DNA from: Tindallia magadiensis
GTDB taxonomy: Bacteria; Bacillota; Clostridia; Peptostreptococcales; Tindalliaceae
Assembly (NCBI RefSeq): GCF_900113635.1
Contig: NZ_FOQA01000001.1
Location: 62,001-126,000 of the forward strand
DNA: 64,000 bases
Direction: 5' to 3'
Position 1 is the stretch's first letter. The number at the start of each line of letters is the position of its first letter. Both the position numbers and the translations under genes were made by a program. Positions 26,516 through 35,579 of the stretch are shown here, piece after piece. The notes beneath the pieces are model-generated. The model did no database searches. It was not told where the DNA came from and saw only the letters and a program-made list of their open reading frames with translations.

Positions 26516-28144
26516 TTAAGATTCGTAGGTTTTTTCACCTCGGAAGTAAGTAGCGATAGGCATAAAATCTTTCAGTTCTTCCAGCTGAACTGTAAAAGGA
26601 TCTTTTTCAAGAACTGTAAAATTTGCCCAGTAACCCTCTTTAAGCTTTCCATTTTGATGAGATTCAGCGGATAATAAAGGTGGTTTGGTTGTAAACAATT
26701 CGAAAGCTTCTTGACGACTTAATGCCTCTTCCATAATCCACCCATCCTGAGGATTACCCGTTAAATCTTTTCTGGAAATGGCTGTATAAATATTCCAGAA
26801 TGGATTAAAGCTTTCAACGGGAGCATCAGAACTACCAACGGTTGGTATTTCCATTTCTAAATAGGTTTTCCAGCAATAACTATATTTTAACCGATCTGAA
26901 CCAATTCTAGCTTCAGCGATATGAAGGTCGGAATGAGTGAAAATTGGTTGAATATTTGCGATTATCTGAAGATCTCTATATTTCCTTAAAATAGTCTCGC
27001 TTCCTATTTGGCTATGAATAATAGAAGGACGTAAGTGTTTCGACTGATATACAGATTTATACTTAGCATAGATGTCTAACAGTGTTTCGATGGTTTTATC
27101 TCCAATTCCATGAGCCGCAACATCAAAGCCTTGCTCAAAAGCTAGTTTAATCATAGTTTCCAACCGCTCTTCAGACATCAACATAAAACCCGATGTTTCA
27201 GGATCATCAGAATATGGTTTATATAGCGCTGCTGTGCGTGAACCTAAAGAGCCATCGGCTAAAATTTTTATGGGCCCGGGCATCAATCGACCCATAGATT
27301 TCCATGATTGTAAACCGTTATCAACATAAAACCTAATATCTTCAGGATTAAAAATAATCATTTGAAGAACAATTTGAAGTGGTAATTTGTTTTCTTCATT
27401 CAACTCTTTATACGCATCTAGTAAAGCTTGACGATTTCCGACAAACCCAAAATCATCCGTATGGACACAGGTAAAACCATGTTTTACCAAATCAGAGCAA
27501 GCTGAAAGAATTAGATTTTTCATTTCTTCTTTGTTCTCAATAGGAGGAATCACTCTATTCACCAGCTCCATAGCGGTTTCTCGAAGAACTCCTGTGGGGT
27601 TTCCGTATTTGTCTCGATCAATTTTTCCACCCTCTGGATCTGGTGTATGTTTAGTGATTCCGGCTAACTCCAAGGCTTTACTATTGACAGAACAAATATG
27701 ATAACACATTCGAAGAAGCTTAATAGGATGACTGCGAGAAATGCTGTCTAAATCATGTCGATCCGGTATTTTACGATCAGGAAATAAATCTTGGTTCCAG
27801 CCGGAACCATTGACCCAATCACCTATAGGAATCGATTTTCGATCAATATGTTGTGTAACGGCTTTCTTTAAGGTGTCGATAGAAGGAATGTCTTTTAGAC
27901 TTACTACTTGTTCTTTGGTAGAACCATAGGCAAGTAAGTGCATATGAGAATCCGTAAAACCAGGGATGACTGTTTTTTGTTGCAAGTTTATACGGTTATC
28001 CTCATGATTTAACAGGGGGAGTAAATCATTAGAGTTCCCTACTTTTTTGATCATACCATTTTCTGTAATAAAAGCATTCTCCGTTGATAAATCAGCAAAG
28101 TTACTTAAGTTGGCATTATAGAATATTGTTCTTGGCGTTCTCAT
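26516..28144 (-). CDS. Amidohydrolase of the YtcJ family
   Basis: A metal-dependent amidohydrolase, 542 residues, convergent with its left neighbour. It shows the HxH ligand pair in TDSHMHLLAYGS, further metal-site motifs HTDDF, AHGIGDKT and IHSQIG, and a catalytic Asp in VGSSDAPVESFNPF. AAGGAG lies 7 nt before the ATG at 28144; a GTG directly in front of it is a less likely start. YtcJ-type enzymes act on N-acyl or cyclic amide substrates, and the substrate here is unknown. It is the only long minus-strand gene in the window. Confidence 0.88.
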   Translation of the reverse strand: MRTPRTIFYNANLSNFADLSTENAFITENGMIKKVGNSNDLLPLLNHEDNRINLQQKTVIPGFTDSHMHLLAYGSTKEQVVSLKDIPSIDTLKKAVTQHIDRKSIPIGDWVNGSGWNQDLFPDRKIPDRHDLDSISRSHPIKLLRMCYHICSVNSKALELAGITKHTPDPEGGKIDRDKYGNPTGVLRETAMELVNRVIPPIENKEEMKNLILSACSDLVKHGFTCVHTDDFGFVGNRQALLDAYKELNEENKLPLQIVLQMIIFNPEDIRFYVDNGLQSWKSMGRLMPGPIKILADGSLGSRTAALYKPYSDDPETSGFMLMSEERLETMIKLAFEQGFDVAAHGIGDKTIETLLDIYAKYKSVYQSKHLRPSIIHSQIGSETILRKYRDLQIIANIQPIFTHSDLHIAEARIGSDRLKYSYCWKTYLEMEIPTVGSSDAPVESFNPFWNIYTAISRKDLTGNPQDGWIMEEALSRQEAFELFTTKPPLLSAESHQNGKLKEGYWANFTVLEKDPFTVQLEELKDFMPIATYFRGEKTYES

Positions 28145-28281
28145 CACGTCACTCCTTGATCTGCTCCATATCGTTTGAAGCTTTAGAAATTTTCATCAAT
28201 AAAAATATTATACCATAGCGCTTTCAAAAAAAAGAAGCTCTGATGTTACTTTATTGAAAAGGAATTAAAAACATAGATTAT

Positions 28282-28299
28282 TTGGTATAAAGCTTGCAT
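28282..28299 (+). promoter_or_regulatory. Second sigma-54 promoter, before the RocB-like peptidase
   Basis: TTGGTATA, four bases, then TTGCAT matches the -24/-12 elements with the GG and GC doublets at the correct 10-nt separation. It lies 37 bp before the ATG of the gene at 28336. No obvious sigma-A promoter competes in the gap. Confidence 0.75.
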
Positions 28300-28335
28300 C
28301 TATAAATCATTAGATCATTTACTAGGAGGGGTTTC

Positions 28336-29988
28336 ATGTTAACCGTTAATAGAGAATTGCTGGAGAGTAATTTTTTTGAACTGGTAAAGGCGCCCAGCAC
28401 ATCAGGAACAGTCGATGAAAATCTGTCAACAGCAACGATTGTCAAGCAATTTGAAGCAATGCCTTATTTTCAAAAGAATCCGAAGTTTCTTCAGTGCTAT
28501 CCAATACCAAACGATGGTTTTGATCGTAAAGTAGTAACCGCCTTGGTAAAAGGGAATGGAAAAAGTAATAAAACGATTATTCTAATGGGGCATACAGATG
28601 TGGTGGATGTAAGCGATTACGGAAAAAATCAGGACGTTGCTTATGAACCAGAAAAACTAATGAAAAGACTTGATCCAAACTCAATGAACGCTGATGCCAG
28701 AAATGATTTCGAATCTGGCGAGTGGATTTTTGGTCGTGGTGTTATGGATATGAAATGTGGCGTATCTGTTTCAATAGCCATGTTAGAAGCGGCATCTCGA
28801 AATCAGGAAGAGTTAAGTGGAAATTTACTTTTTGTTGGTGTACCAGATGAAGAAAATAACTCTTTAGGGATGATTGCTGCCTCGGAAAACCTGTTGGAAC
28901 TTTCGCAAGCTCATGACTTAAATTATGTTGCTTGCATTGATGGAGAATCTCAATTTCCATATTACCCAGGAGATAGTAATAAATATATTTATCAGGGCAC
29001 ACTTGGAAAATTTGTTTTAATGGCCTATGCGGTTGGAAAAGAAACGCATGGTGGAGATTCTTTGACAGGGCTTAATGCAAATCTTATTATATCTGAGCTG
29101 ACACGAAGAATAGAATTAAATATGGATCTTTCTGATTCTTATGAGGAAGAAGTTTTTTCACCGCCAACATCCTTAAAACAAACCGATACAAAACAACACT
29201 ACAATGTAAAGACACCTGAGTCAGCTTATGCTTATTATAATTTTTTGACAGCAAATCAGTCACCAAAGTATTTTTTTGATAAAGTTAAAGAGTTAGCCGT
29301 TCAGGCAATGACAGATTCTCTTGACAAACAAAGACGCGAAACAGAAAAGTTTTTTGAAATGAGTAATTCAAAAGGATCTTTTTACGACTGGACTCCAAAA
29401 GTTTTTTCTTATAGTGACTTGGTTGAAATGGCAAAGGAACATGGCGGACAAGCTTTTGAAGAACATATGAAAGGTTGTATGGACGAGTGGCGCAAACAGC
29501 CAGAAATGGATCAAAGAATTTTAGCTGTCAAAATGATGGAAGAGGTATATTCTTTCTGTCCTGATAAAGATCCTAAAATAATTCTATTTTATGTGCCGCC
29601 ATACTATCCGCATATTAAACCAACAACAGAAACTCCTGAAAAAGCAAAGGCAAATAAGGTGGTAGAAATGGTTTCTGATTATGCCAAAAAAGAATTTAAC
29701 GAAGATGTAGGTGTCGAAAGATTTTTTACCGGATTATGTGATCTGAGCTTTGTTTCTTTGCAAAATGCTGAAGATGTTATCTCAAATATTATGCCCAATA
29801 TGCCAAACTGGGGTTTTCGTTATGAATTACCAGTAGAAACCATCAAAAAACTAGATTTACCTGTAATGAACATTGGACCTTATGGAAAAGATGCTCATAA
29901 AAATACGGAAAGACTGCATAAAGACTACTCATTTAGAATCTATCCACAGTTATTAGCTTATGCGATTAAAGAAATGCTAAAAGCTTAA
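28336..29988 (+). CDS. M20 peptidase, RocB-like (first copy)
   Basis: A 550-residue M20-family metallo-hydrolase of the RocB (arginine utilisation) type. Metal and catalytic motifs are LMGHTDVVD (His, Asp), FGRGVMDMKCG (Asp), GVPDEENN (Glu pair) and GPYGKDAHKNTERLH near the C-terminus. The RocB type is longer than ordinary M20 enzymes because of an insert after the Glu pair. ACTAGGAGGGG precedes the ATG. RocB activity has not been established biochemically to my knowledge. A substrate linked to arginine, ornithine or citrulline peptides is inference from the neighbourhood and sigma-54 control. Confidence 0.87.
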   Translation: MLTVNRELLESNFFELVKAPSTSGTVDENLSTATIVKQFEAMPYFQKNPKFLQCYPIPNDGFDRKVVTALVKGNGKSNKTIILMGHTDVVDVSDYGKNQDVAYEPEKLMKRLDPNSMNADARNDFESGEWIFGRGVMDMKCGVSVSIAMLEAASRNQEELSGNLLFVGVPDEENNSLGMIAASENLLELSQAHDLNYVACIDGESQFPYYPGDSNKYIYQGTLGKFVLMAYAVGKETHGGDSLTGLNANLIISELTRRIELNMDLSDSYEEEVFSPPTSLKQTDTKQHYNVKTPESAYAYYNFLTANQSPKYFFDKVKELAVQAMTDSLDKQRRETEKFFEMSNSKGSFYDWTPKVFSYSDLVEMAKEHGGQAFEEHMKGCMDEWRKQPEMDQRILAVKMMEEVYSFCPDKDPKIILFYVPPYYPHIKPTTETPEKAKANKVVEMVSDYAKKEFNEDVGVERFFTGLCDLSFVSLQNAEDVISNIMPNMPNWGFRYELPVETIKKLDLPVMNIGPYGKDAHKNTERLHKDYSFRIYPQLLAYAIKEMLKA

Positions 29989-29991
29989 AAA

Positions 29992-30027
29992 GAAAATATA
30001 TTTGCAGAACGGTGCCAATATATTTTC
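29992..30027 (+). repeat. Palindrome after the first RocB-like gene
   Basis: GAAAATATATTTGC (29992-30005) and GCCAATATATTTTC (30014-30027) are inverted copies with one mismatch, 3 nt after the stop codon. There is no T-tract, so it resembles a protein-binding site more than a terminator. Confidence 0.6.
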
Positions 30028-30218
30028 AGTCAAGGTGGAAAAGTAAGAATAATGAATAATAATACAATCCTTTTAAATCTATCAGATATAACAAATAGTT
30101 TGTAAGATCGGCGTATTGTCAGAAGAATATACAATTTCTGATAAAAGAATGTATATTTATTCCTTATTTTGAGTATTGCATCGCTGAGTTTTTGATATAA
30201 AGTGCCAATATATTTTCA
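30012..30218 (+). promoter_or_regulatory. Intergenic region with a repeated 17-mer before the second RocB-like gene
   Basis: The gap 29989-30331 holds no gene. The 17-mer GTGCCAATATATTTTCA occurs at 30012-30028 and again exactly at 30202-30218. A separate 8-bp inverted repeat (AATATACA 30126-30133, TGTATATT 30150-30157) lies between them. The second copy sits 26 bp before the -35 box of the promoter at 30244, a good place for an activator or repressor. Confidence 0.55.
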
Positions 30219-30243
30219 TATCCAAGGATTTGCTAGATAAAGC

Positions 30244-30271
30244 TTGACCAATAGAAGTGATTTGTGATAAT
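30244..30271 (+). promoter_or_regulatory. Sigma-A promoter of the second RocB-like gene
   Basis: TTGACC (30244-30249), 16 bp, then GATAAT (30266-30271) with an upstream TGT making an extended -10. It lies 60 bp before the TTG start of the gene at 30332. Confidence 0.6.
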
Positions 30272-30331
30272 AAGTACTCAAATGATAAAGAAGGATTATA
30301 AAAATCAAAGGTAAACAGGGAGGGTATTCTG

Positions 30332-32008
30332 TTGGAACAAAAAAATTGCAATTTATCTCATCTGGAGGAAATTAAACAAAATACAGAAAAATACACGATA
30401 GAACTGACGAAAATTCCAAGCGCCGTTGAAACAAGCGGAGAATTGGATATCGCTTGGCATCTTTACAATACATTAAAAGAAGAACCTTACTTTGTTGATC
30501 ATCCTGATCAACTATATTTTCAAAAATGTGACGGTCAAGATGAAAGGCACAATGTAATCGCTTACGTGAAAGGCGGAAAAGGAGAGTATAAAAACACAGT
30601 AATTCTCTTAGGTCATATTGATACTGTAGGTATTGAAGATTATCGTGACCTTAAACATATTGCTACAGATCCAATGGCATTAGCAGAAGCCTTAAAAGAA
30701 ATGAGCATACCGGAGGAAGCGAAAAAAGATTTAGATTCTGGTGAATGGCTCTTTGGACGGGGTATATTTGATATGAAATGTGGCGTAGCCGCTAACTTAT
30801 CTCATACGTTACAAGCAGCTAGAAACCCAGAACTTTTCAAAGGTAATATTATTTTTTTAGGCGTACCGGATGAAGAAGGTAATTCTGCTGGTATGTTAAG
30901 TGCACTTAAATTATTAAATAAAATAAAAGATCAAGATAAATTGACGTATAATGCCGTTCTTGATACGGATTACATGACTTCTCGATACGAAGGAGATGAA
31001 AATCGCTATATTTATGTTGGAACAATAGGCAAGTTATTACCTTCTTTTTATATTGTCGGGAAAGAATCTCATGTGGGTCAAAGCTTTGATGGATTAGATC
31101 CTAATGAACTTTCTGCTGAGTTGGTTCGGGAGATAAACTTAAGCCATGACCTATGCGATGTTGCTGATGGGGAGGTAACAGTCCCTCCGATAACCCTGAA
31201 ACAAAGAGATCTGAAGGTAGATTACTCTGTTCAAATTGCAAAATCAGCTCATTTATATTTTAATTACGCCACTCATGGAAGTGAACCGGATGAAGTGATG
31301 ACAAAACTGGTTTCAAAGGCAGAAAAAGCTTTTGATACGGTGGTTGAACGGCTTAATAATCATTACAAACATTATTGTGAAATGAGTGAAATTCCACACA
31401 CGCCTTTACCGTGGAAAACAAAAGTGTATACCTTTGATGCTCTATACAGAAAAGTAGCTGAAGAACTAGGATATAAATTGCATCAACGGATAGCAGCGCT
31501 TCAAAGACGACTGGATCCAAATACAATGGATGATCGAGCGTATAGTTTAGCAATTGTAGAAGAAGTATGTAAAATGAATCCAGATCCCGACCCAATGATT
31601 GTTGTATTTTTTGCACCTCCCTATTATCCACATATGTATATTAATGGAAAAAATGATCAAGAGAAAAAATTACTAGACGCATTGAACCATAGTGCTGAGT
31701 TAGTACAGCCAAAAATTAAAGAACCATTAAAGCTCAGAAAGTTTTATCCATATATTTCAGATTTGAGTTTTTGTAGTGTAACAGAGAATCAAGCTATTAT
31801 CGATAAACTCATTACCAATATGCCTGCTTGGCCAGAAAAATATGAGTTGCCGATTGATGAGATGAGAGAATTTAACGTACCAGTAGCAAACATTGGACCC
31901 TTTGGGAAAGATGCCCACCAATTTACAGAGAGATTGCATCGACCCTTTTCTTTCGATGTAATGCCAGAGTTGCTTTTTGAAACAATTAAATACCTATTAG
32001 AAAAATAA
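30332..32008 (+). CDS. M20 peptidase, RocB-like (second copy)
   Basis: A 558-residue paralogue of the preceding RocB-like enzyme with the same motif order: LLGHIDTVG, FGRGIFDMKCG, GVPDEEGNS and GPFGKDAHQFTERLH. The start is a TTG at 30332, chosen because GGGAGGG lies 7 nt upstream. The two paralogues differ throughout, so the duplication is not recent. The gene is followed after 19 nt by an aminotransferase and may form an operon with it. The substrate is unknown. Confidence 0.87.
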   Translation: MEQKNCNLSHLEEIKQNTEKYTIELTKIPSAVETSGELDIAWHLYNTLKEEPYFVDHPDQLYFQKCDGQDERHNVIAYVKGGKGEYKNTVILLGHIDTVGIEDYRDLKHIATDPMALAEALKEMSIPEEAKKDLDSGEWLFGRGIFDMKCGVAANLSHTLQAARNPELFKGNIIFLGVPDEEGNSAGMLSALKLLNKIKDQDKLTYNAVLDTDYMTSRYEGDENRYIYVGTIGKLLPSFYIVGKESHVGQSFDGLDPNELSAELVREINLSHDLCDVADGEVTVPPITLKQRDLKVDYSVQIAKSAHLYFNYATHGSEPDEVMTKLVSKAEKAFDTVVERLNNHYKHYCEMSEIPHTPLPWKTKVYTFDALYRKVAEELGYKLHQRIAALQRRLDPNTMDDRAYSLAIVEEVCKMNPDPDPMIVVFFAPPYYPHMYINGKNDQEKKLLDALNHSAELVQPKIKEPLKLRKFYPYISDLSFCSVTENQAIIDKLITNMPAWPEKYELPIDEMREFNVPVANIGPFGKDAHQFTERLHRPFSFDVMPELLFETIKYLLEK

Positions 32009-32027
32009 ATGTATCAGGAGGGTGAAT

Positions 32028-33182
32028 ATGAAAAATAAATTTATCGCAAAACGTTACTGGAAAGACCATACAACTCCCATGGGAGCTGTAGATCAACGTT
32101 CAAAATTATATACCAATGTGATAGATCTTAGTCTAGGAGATCCTGATCTAAATACAGATGAAGGAATCATAAAAGCTGCTTTTCAGGATGCGATGGATGG
32201 ACACACTCACTATACTGATTTTAGAGGAGATCCGGAGCTGAGGCAAGAAATAAGTCATTATTATAGAGATGAGTTTAGGGCATTGGTAGATGATTCAGAA
32301 GTAATGGTAACAGCAAGTGCCTGCCTGGGAATGTACTTAGTATTAGAAGCCGTTCTGGATCCGGGGGACGAAGTGGTTCTTCCAGCACCCTACTTCACGC
32401 CATACTATCAGCAGGTTCAAATGGCAGGCGGTGTTCCGGTGGAGTTAGAAACCTACGAAGAAGAAAACTTCCAGATCGATGTAAAACGATTAGAAGAAAG
32501 TATCAACGAACGAACAAGAGCTATTATTGTTAATTCACCAAGAAATCCAACCGGCGCTGTTTATAGTGAAGAGACGTTGCAAGTAATAGCGGATATTGCT
32601 ATTAAAAGAGATCTCTTAATTATTGCGGATGAAGTGAATGGCGCCCTCGTGTTTAACGGTAAGTTTCAATCCATGATGACCATTGGCGATATAAGAGATC
32701 GCCTGGTAGTCATTAACACTTTTTCAAAAGATTATATTATGACTGGTTGGAGAGTGGGTAACATTATTGCACCCCGAGAAATTATCCAGATCTGTCAGCA
32801 AATTAATGAAAATCTGGTGTTTACAGCACCTTCTATTTCACAAAGAGCCGCTATTTATGCACTAAGAAATCGAAAAGATATTTTACCTGCCACCTTTGAT
32901 AAATATAAAGAAAGGGTTTTTTATGCAGCGGAAAGGATCAATCAGATATCATGGATGAGTGTAGTGGAACCGCAAGGGACTTTTCATTTATTTATTAACA
33001 TTAAAAAAAGCGGACTAAGCTCAGAAAAAGCCAGTGAAATGATACTGGATCAAGCAAAAGTTCTTACTATTCCTGGAAATTCTTTCGGTCGCTGCGGCGA
33101 AGGGTATTTGAGAATAGCATGCACAGTCGGTAAAAGTAAGTTGAAAGAAGCTTTTGATAGAATTGAAAAAATTCAGATTTAA
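32028..33182 (+). CDS. Class I/II PLP-dependent aminotransferase
   Basis: A 384-residue fold-type I aminotransferase. Visible motifs are NSPRNPTGAVYS, IADEVNGALVF and the PLP lysine in TFSKDYIMTGWRVGN. The ATG at 32028 follows GGAGGGTG; a GTG at 32022 lies within that site. The aspartate-aminotransferase-like family is broad, so the amino donor is not known. Its position behind the RocB-like peptidase suggests catabolism of released amino acids. Confidence 0.88.
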   Translation: MKNKFIAKRYWKDHTTPMGAVDQRSKLYTNVIDLSLGDPDLNTDEGIIKAAFQDAMDGHTHYTDFRGDPELRQEISHYYRDEFRALVDDSEVMVTASACLGMYLVLEAVLDPGDEVVLPAPYFTPYYQQVQMAGGVPVELETYEEENFQIDVKRLEESINERTRAIIVNSPRNPTGAVYSEETLQVIADIAIKRDLLIIADEVNGALVFNGKFQSMMTIGDIRDRLVVINTFSKDYIMTGWRVGNIIAPREIIQICQQINENLVFTAPSISQRAAIYALRNRKDILPATFDKYKERVFYAAERINQISWMSVVEPQGTFHLFINIKKSGLSSEKASEMILDQAKVLTIPGNSFGRCGEGYLRIACTVGKSKLKEAFDRIEKIQI

Positions 33183-33222
33183 GGAGTCACTACTGATCAC
33201 AAATTACTTTGTCTATATCCAT

Positions 33223-33249
33223 GGCGTACCCAATACGGTGCGCTTTTTT
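33223..33249 (+). terminator. Terminator after the aminotransferase gene
   Basis: GGCGTACC (33223-33230) pairs with GGTGCGCT (33237-33244) over 8 bp, including two G-U pairs, and is followed by a T-run to 33249. Confidence 0.75.
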
Positions 33250-33330
33250 CAGTCCTATAAAACACTGAGTAATCACCTCTTAGCTCTACTGTGTCATCGG
33301 TATGCAACGCCTCTGTGGTTAATACACTAA

Positions 33331-33405
33331 TAACTTTTAACTCATAACTCTTAACTATCCCCTACAACCTATCCACCTATAACCTGTCTACTTGTAACCT
33401 GTTAC
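33331..33405 (+). repeat. Two adjoining short tandem repeat arrays upstream of iscR
   Basis: Four 7-bp units (TAACTTT, TAACTCA, TAACTCT, TAACTAT) run from 33331 to 33358. A 15-bp period (AACCTATCCACCTAT, AACCTGTCTACTTGT, AACCTGTTAC) runs from 33366 to 33405. No gene lies in the 302-bp gap. A 14-nt match to the heptamer array in the opposite orientation occurs at about 49592, before the pilin gene. Confidence 0.75.
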
Positions 33406-33425
33406 GCTAATCTGCCATTTCAATG

Positions 33426-33454
33426 TTGACAAAAATACTAGGGTATTCTATAAT
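33426..33454 (+). promoter_or_regulatory. iscR promoter with overlapping palindrome
   Basis: A consensus TTGACA (33426-33431) and TATAAT (33449-33454) with 17-bp spacing, 30 bp before the iscR ATG. The spacer contains AATACTAGGGTATT, a small palindrome (AATAC/GTATT) that is a natural candidate for autoregulation by the Rrf2 protein. Confidence 0.8.
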
Positions 33455-33484
33455 GATGATATTGCAATAGAATGGAGGATAAGT

Positions 33485-33958
33485 ATGATTCTGTCTACTA
33501 AAGGACGTTATGGTCTTAAGGCGATGTTTGAACTAGGACTACATCATGGCAGTGGCCCGGTTCCGCTAAAAGTGATTGCTGAAAAACAGCGCATACCAGA
33601 AAATTATCTGGAACAGCTAATTGCGATTCTTCGCAAAGCCGGCCTGGTGAAAAGCGTCCGGGGAGCTCAGGGAGGATATATGCTGATGAAACAACCTGAG
33701 AACATAAGCGTTGCTGATGTTTTACTTACATTAGAAGGTCCTTTGGCACCATCAGAATGTGTGTTAGATTCTGATAGTAGTTCCTGCGATAATGCAGAAA
33801 AGTGCATTACAAGAACTGTCTGGGAAAAAATCCTCAATAGCATTCACGATGTAATAGATACGATGACATTACAAAACATGATAGAAGATCATCAAAAAAT
33901 GAATAGTCTTACGGTCAATAACAGCAAAGAAGAACTGGAACAGGAGATGATAAAATGA
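33485..33958 (+). CDS. iscR: Rrf2-family iron-sulfur cluster regulator IscR
   Basis: A 157-residue Rrf2-family winged-helix repressor. The N-terminal LSTKGRYGLKAMFEL is typical of IscR/CymR proteins. Three cysteines spaced as in cluster-binding IscR occur at ECVLDSDSSSCDNAEKC, so it probably senses Fe-S status. ATGGAGG precedes the ATG. Its stop overlaps the iscS start (ATGA), and it heads the iscR-iscS-iscU-mnmA unit. Confidence 0.9.
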   Translation: MILSTKGRYGLKAMFELGLHHGSGPVPLKVIAEKQRIPENYLEQLIAILRKAGLVKSVRGAQGGYMLMKQPENISVADVLLTLEGPLAPSECVLDSDSSSCDNAEKCITRTVWEKILNSIHDVIDTMTLQNMIEDHQKMNSLTVNNSKEELEQEMIK

Positions 33959-35130
33959 AAGTTTATTTAGATTACAGTGCGACAACACCTGTAAAGCCAG
34001 AAGTGTTCAATGCTATGACGCCATATCTTAGAGACTACTATGGTAATCCATCTAGTCTTCATAGTTATGGGAGAGAGAATAAAAAAGCCATTGATACGGC
34101 AAGAGATCAAATTGCACAGACATTAAAAGCAAAACCTGAAGAGGTGTTTTTCACTGGTGGAGGTTCCGAAGCTGATAACTGGGCCATTAAAGGAACTGCT
34201 GAAGCCCTTAAAAATAAAGGACGTCATATTATTACGACGAGCATAGAGCATCATGCTGTGCTTCATACCTGCCAGCACTTAGAAAAACAAGGCTATGAAG
34301 TGACCTACTTACCGGTAAATGAAGAAGGAATTATTTCTGTTGAAGAACTTAAAAGCCATTTGAGAGAAGATACCATTTTAATAACCATAATGTATGCCAA
34401 TAATGAAATAGGAACGATACAACCAATCCAAGAAATTGCAACTATTGCAAAAGAACATAAAATTCTTTTTCATACAGATGCCGTACAAGCTTATGGTCAT
34501 CTAGAGATAAATACTCAAGATCTGCCGGTTGATATGATTTCGATATCAGCACATAAACTTTATGGACCTAAGGGTGTAGGAGCTTTATATATACGAAAAG
34601 GTACTCGGATTCACAACTTGATTCATGGTGGAGCTCAGGAACGCAAAAAAAGAGCTGGAACGGAAAACATAGCTGGTATTGTTGGGTTTGGTAAAGCGGC
34701 TGAATTAGCTTATAGCCAACTGTCGGAACATGTTGCTCACTTAACAGAACTAAGAGATTATCTTTTGAAAGGTATTCAACAAACAATACCATACACCAAA
34801 TTAAATGGACATAGGGAAAAAAGACTTCCTAATAATGTAAATGTCAGCTTTGAGTTTATAGAAGGCGAATCGATGCTCTTAAGTCTTGATATGGTAGGAA
34901 TTGCCGCATCAAGTGGATCTGCCTGCACCTCAGGCTCCTTAGATCCGTCCCATGTTTTGCTATCTTTAGGACTATCTCACGAAATGGCACATGGATCCTT
35001 AAGACTGACATTAGGAGATCAAAACACGAAAGAAGAGATAGATTATGTATTAGAACAACTGCCACCAATTGTACAAAGGTTAAGAGATATGTCGCCCTTG
35101 TATGAAAATCTGAAAGAAGGAGCTCGATAA
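33955..35130 (+). CDS. iscS: Cysteine desulfurase IscS/NifS
   Basis: A 391-residue PLP cysteine desulfurase supplying sulfur to Fe-S clusters and tRNA thiolation. The PLP lysine is in SISAHKLYGPKGVG, and the mobile catalytic Cys is in SSGSACTSGSLDPSHV, placing it in the IscS/NifS group. It is translationally coupled to iscR and followed 2 nt later by iscU. Confidence 0.96.
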   Translation: MKVYLDYSATTPVKPEVFNAMTPYLRDYYGNPSSLHSYGRENKKAIDTARDQIAQTLKAKPEEVFFTGGGSEADNWAIKGTAEALKNKGRHIITTSIEHHAVLHTCQHLEKQGYEVTYLPVNEEGIISVEELKSHLREDTILITIMYANNEIGTIQPIQEIATIAKEHKILFHTDAVQAYGHLEINTQDLPVDMISISAHKLYGPKGVGALYIRKGTRIHNLIHGGAQERKKRAGTENIAGIVGFGKAAELAYSQLSEHVAHLTELRDYLLKGIQQTIPYTKLNGHREKRLPNNVNVSFEFIEGESMLLSLDMVGIAASSGSACTSGSLDPSHVLLSLGLSHEMAHGSLRLTLGDQNTKEEIDYVLEQLPPIVQRLRDMSPLYENLKEGAR

Positions 35131-35132
35131 TT

Positions 35133-35570
35133 ATGTATAGTGAAATAGTAATGGACCACTTTACCAATCCCAGAAATGTAGGAGAAATACCTGATGCCGA
35201 CGCGGTGGGACAGGTTGGAAATCCCAAGTGTGGAGATATTATGAAGATGTACTTTAAAATAGAGGGTAATATTATTGTAGATGTTAAGTTCAAAACGTTT
35301 GGTTGTGGATCCGCCATTGCCTCTTCCAGTATGGCGACAGAAATGGTAAAAGGCAAAACAGTAGAAGAAGCACTTGCCTTATCCAATTATGAAGTTGCAA
35401 AAGAGTTAAATGGATTACCACCAGCAAAAATGCACTGTTCTCTTTTGGCGGAACAGGCAATTAAAAGTGCTATTTTTGATTATGCAAAAAAGAATAATCT
35501 ATATTATAAAGAATTAGAAGGCTTCGATCCTGATGCCGAAGAAGATCATCACAATCATGATGAAGAATAA
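35133..35570 (+). CDS. iscU: Fe-S cluster scaffold protein IscU/NifU-like
   Basis: A 145-residue scaffold with the three conserved cysteines in GNPKCGD, FKTFGCGSAIASSS and KMHCSLLAEQAI. The start YSEIVMDHFTNPRNVG is the usual signature. The C-terminal tail is acidic and His-rich (DAEEDHHNHDEE), possibly metal-binding. It works with the IscS encoded just upstream. Confidence 0.95.
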   Translation: MYSEIVMDHFTNPRNVGEIPDADAVGQVGNPKCGDIMKMYFKIEGNIIVDVKFKTFGCGSAIASSSMATEMVKGKTVEEALALSNYEVAKELNGLPPAKMHCSLLAEQAIKSAIFDYAKKNNLYYKELEGFDPDAEEDHHNHDEE

Positions 35571-35579
35571 GGTGAAATA

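Noticed and set aside
33331-33405. CRISPR-like array
   Set aside because: Units are 7 and 15 bp with no spacers, and no cas gene is near.
34856-35386. Long minus-strand open frame (176 codons) opposite iscS/iscU
   Set aside because: It overlaps two well-supported conserved genes, has no ribosome binding site and no recognisable protein.
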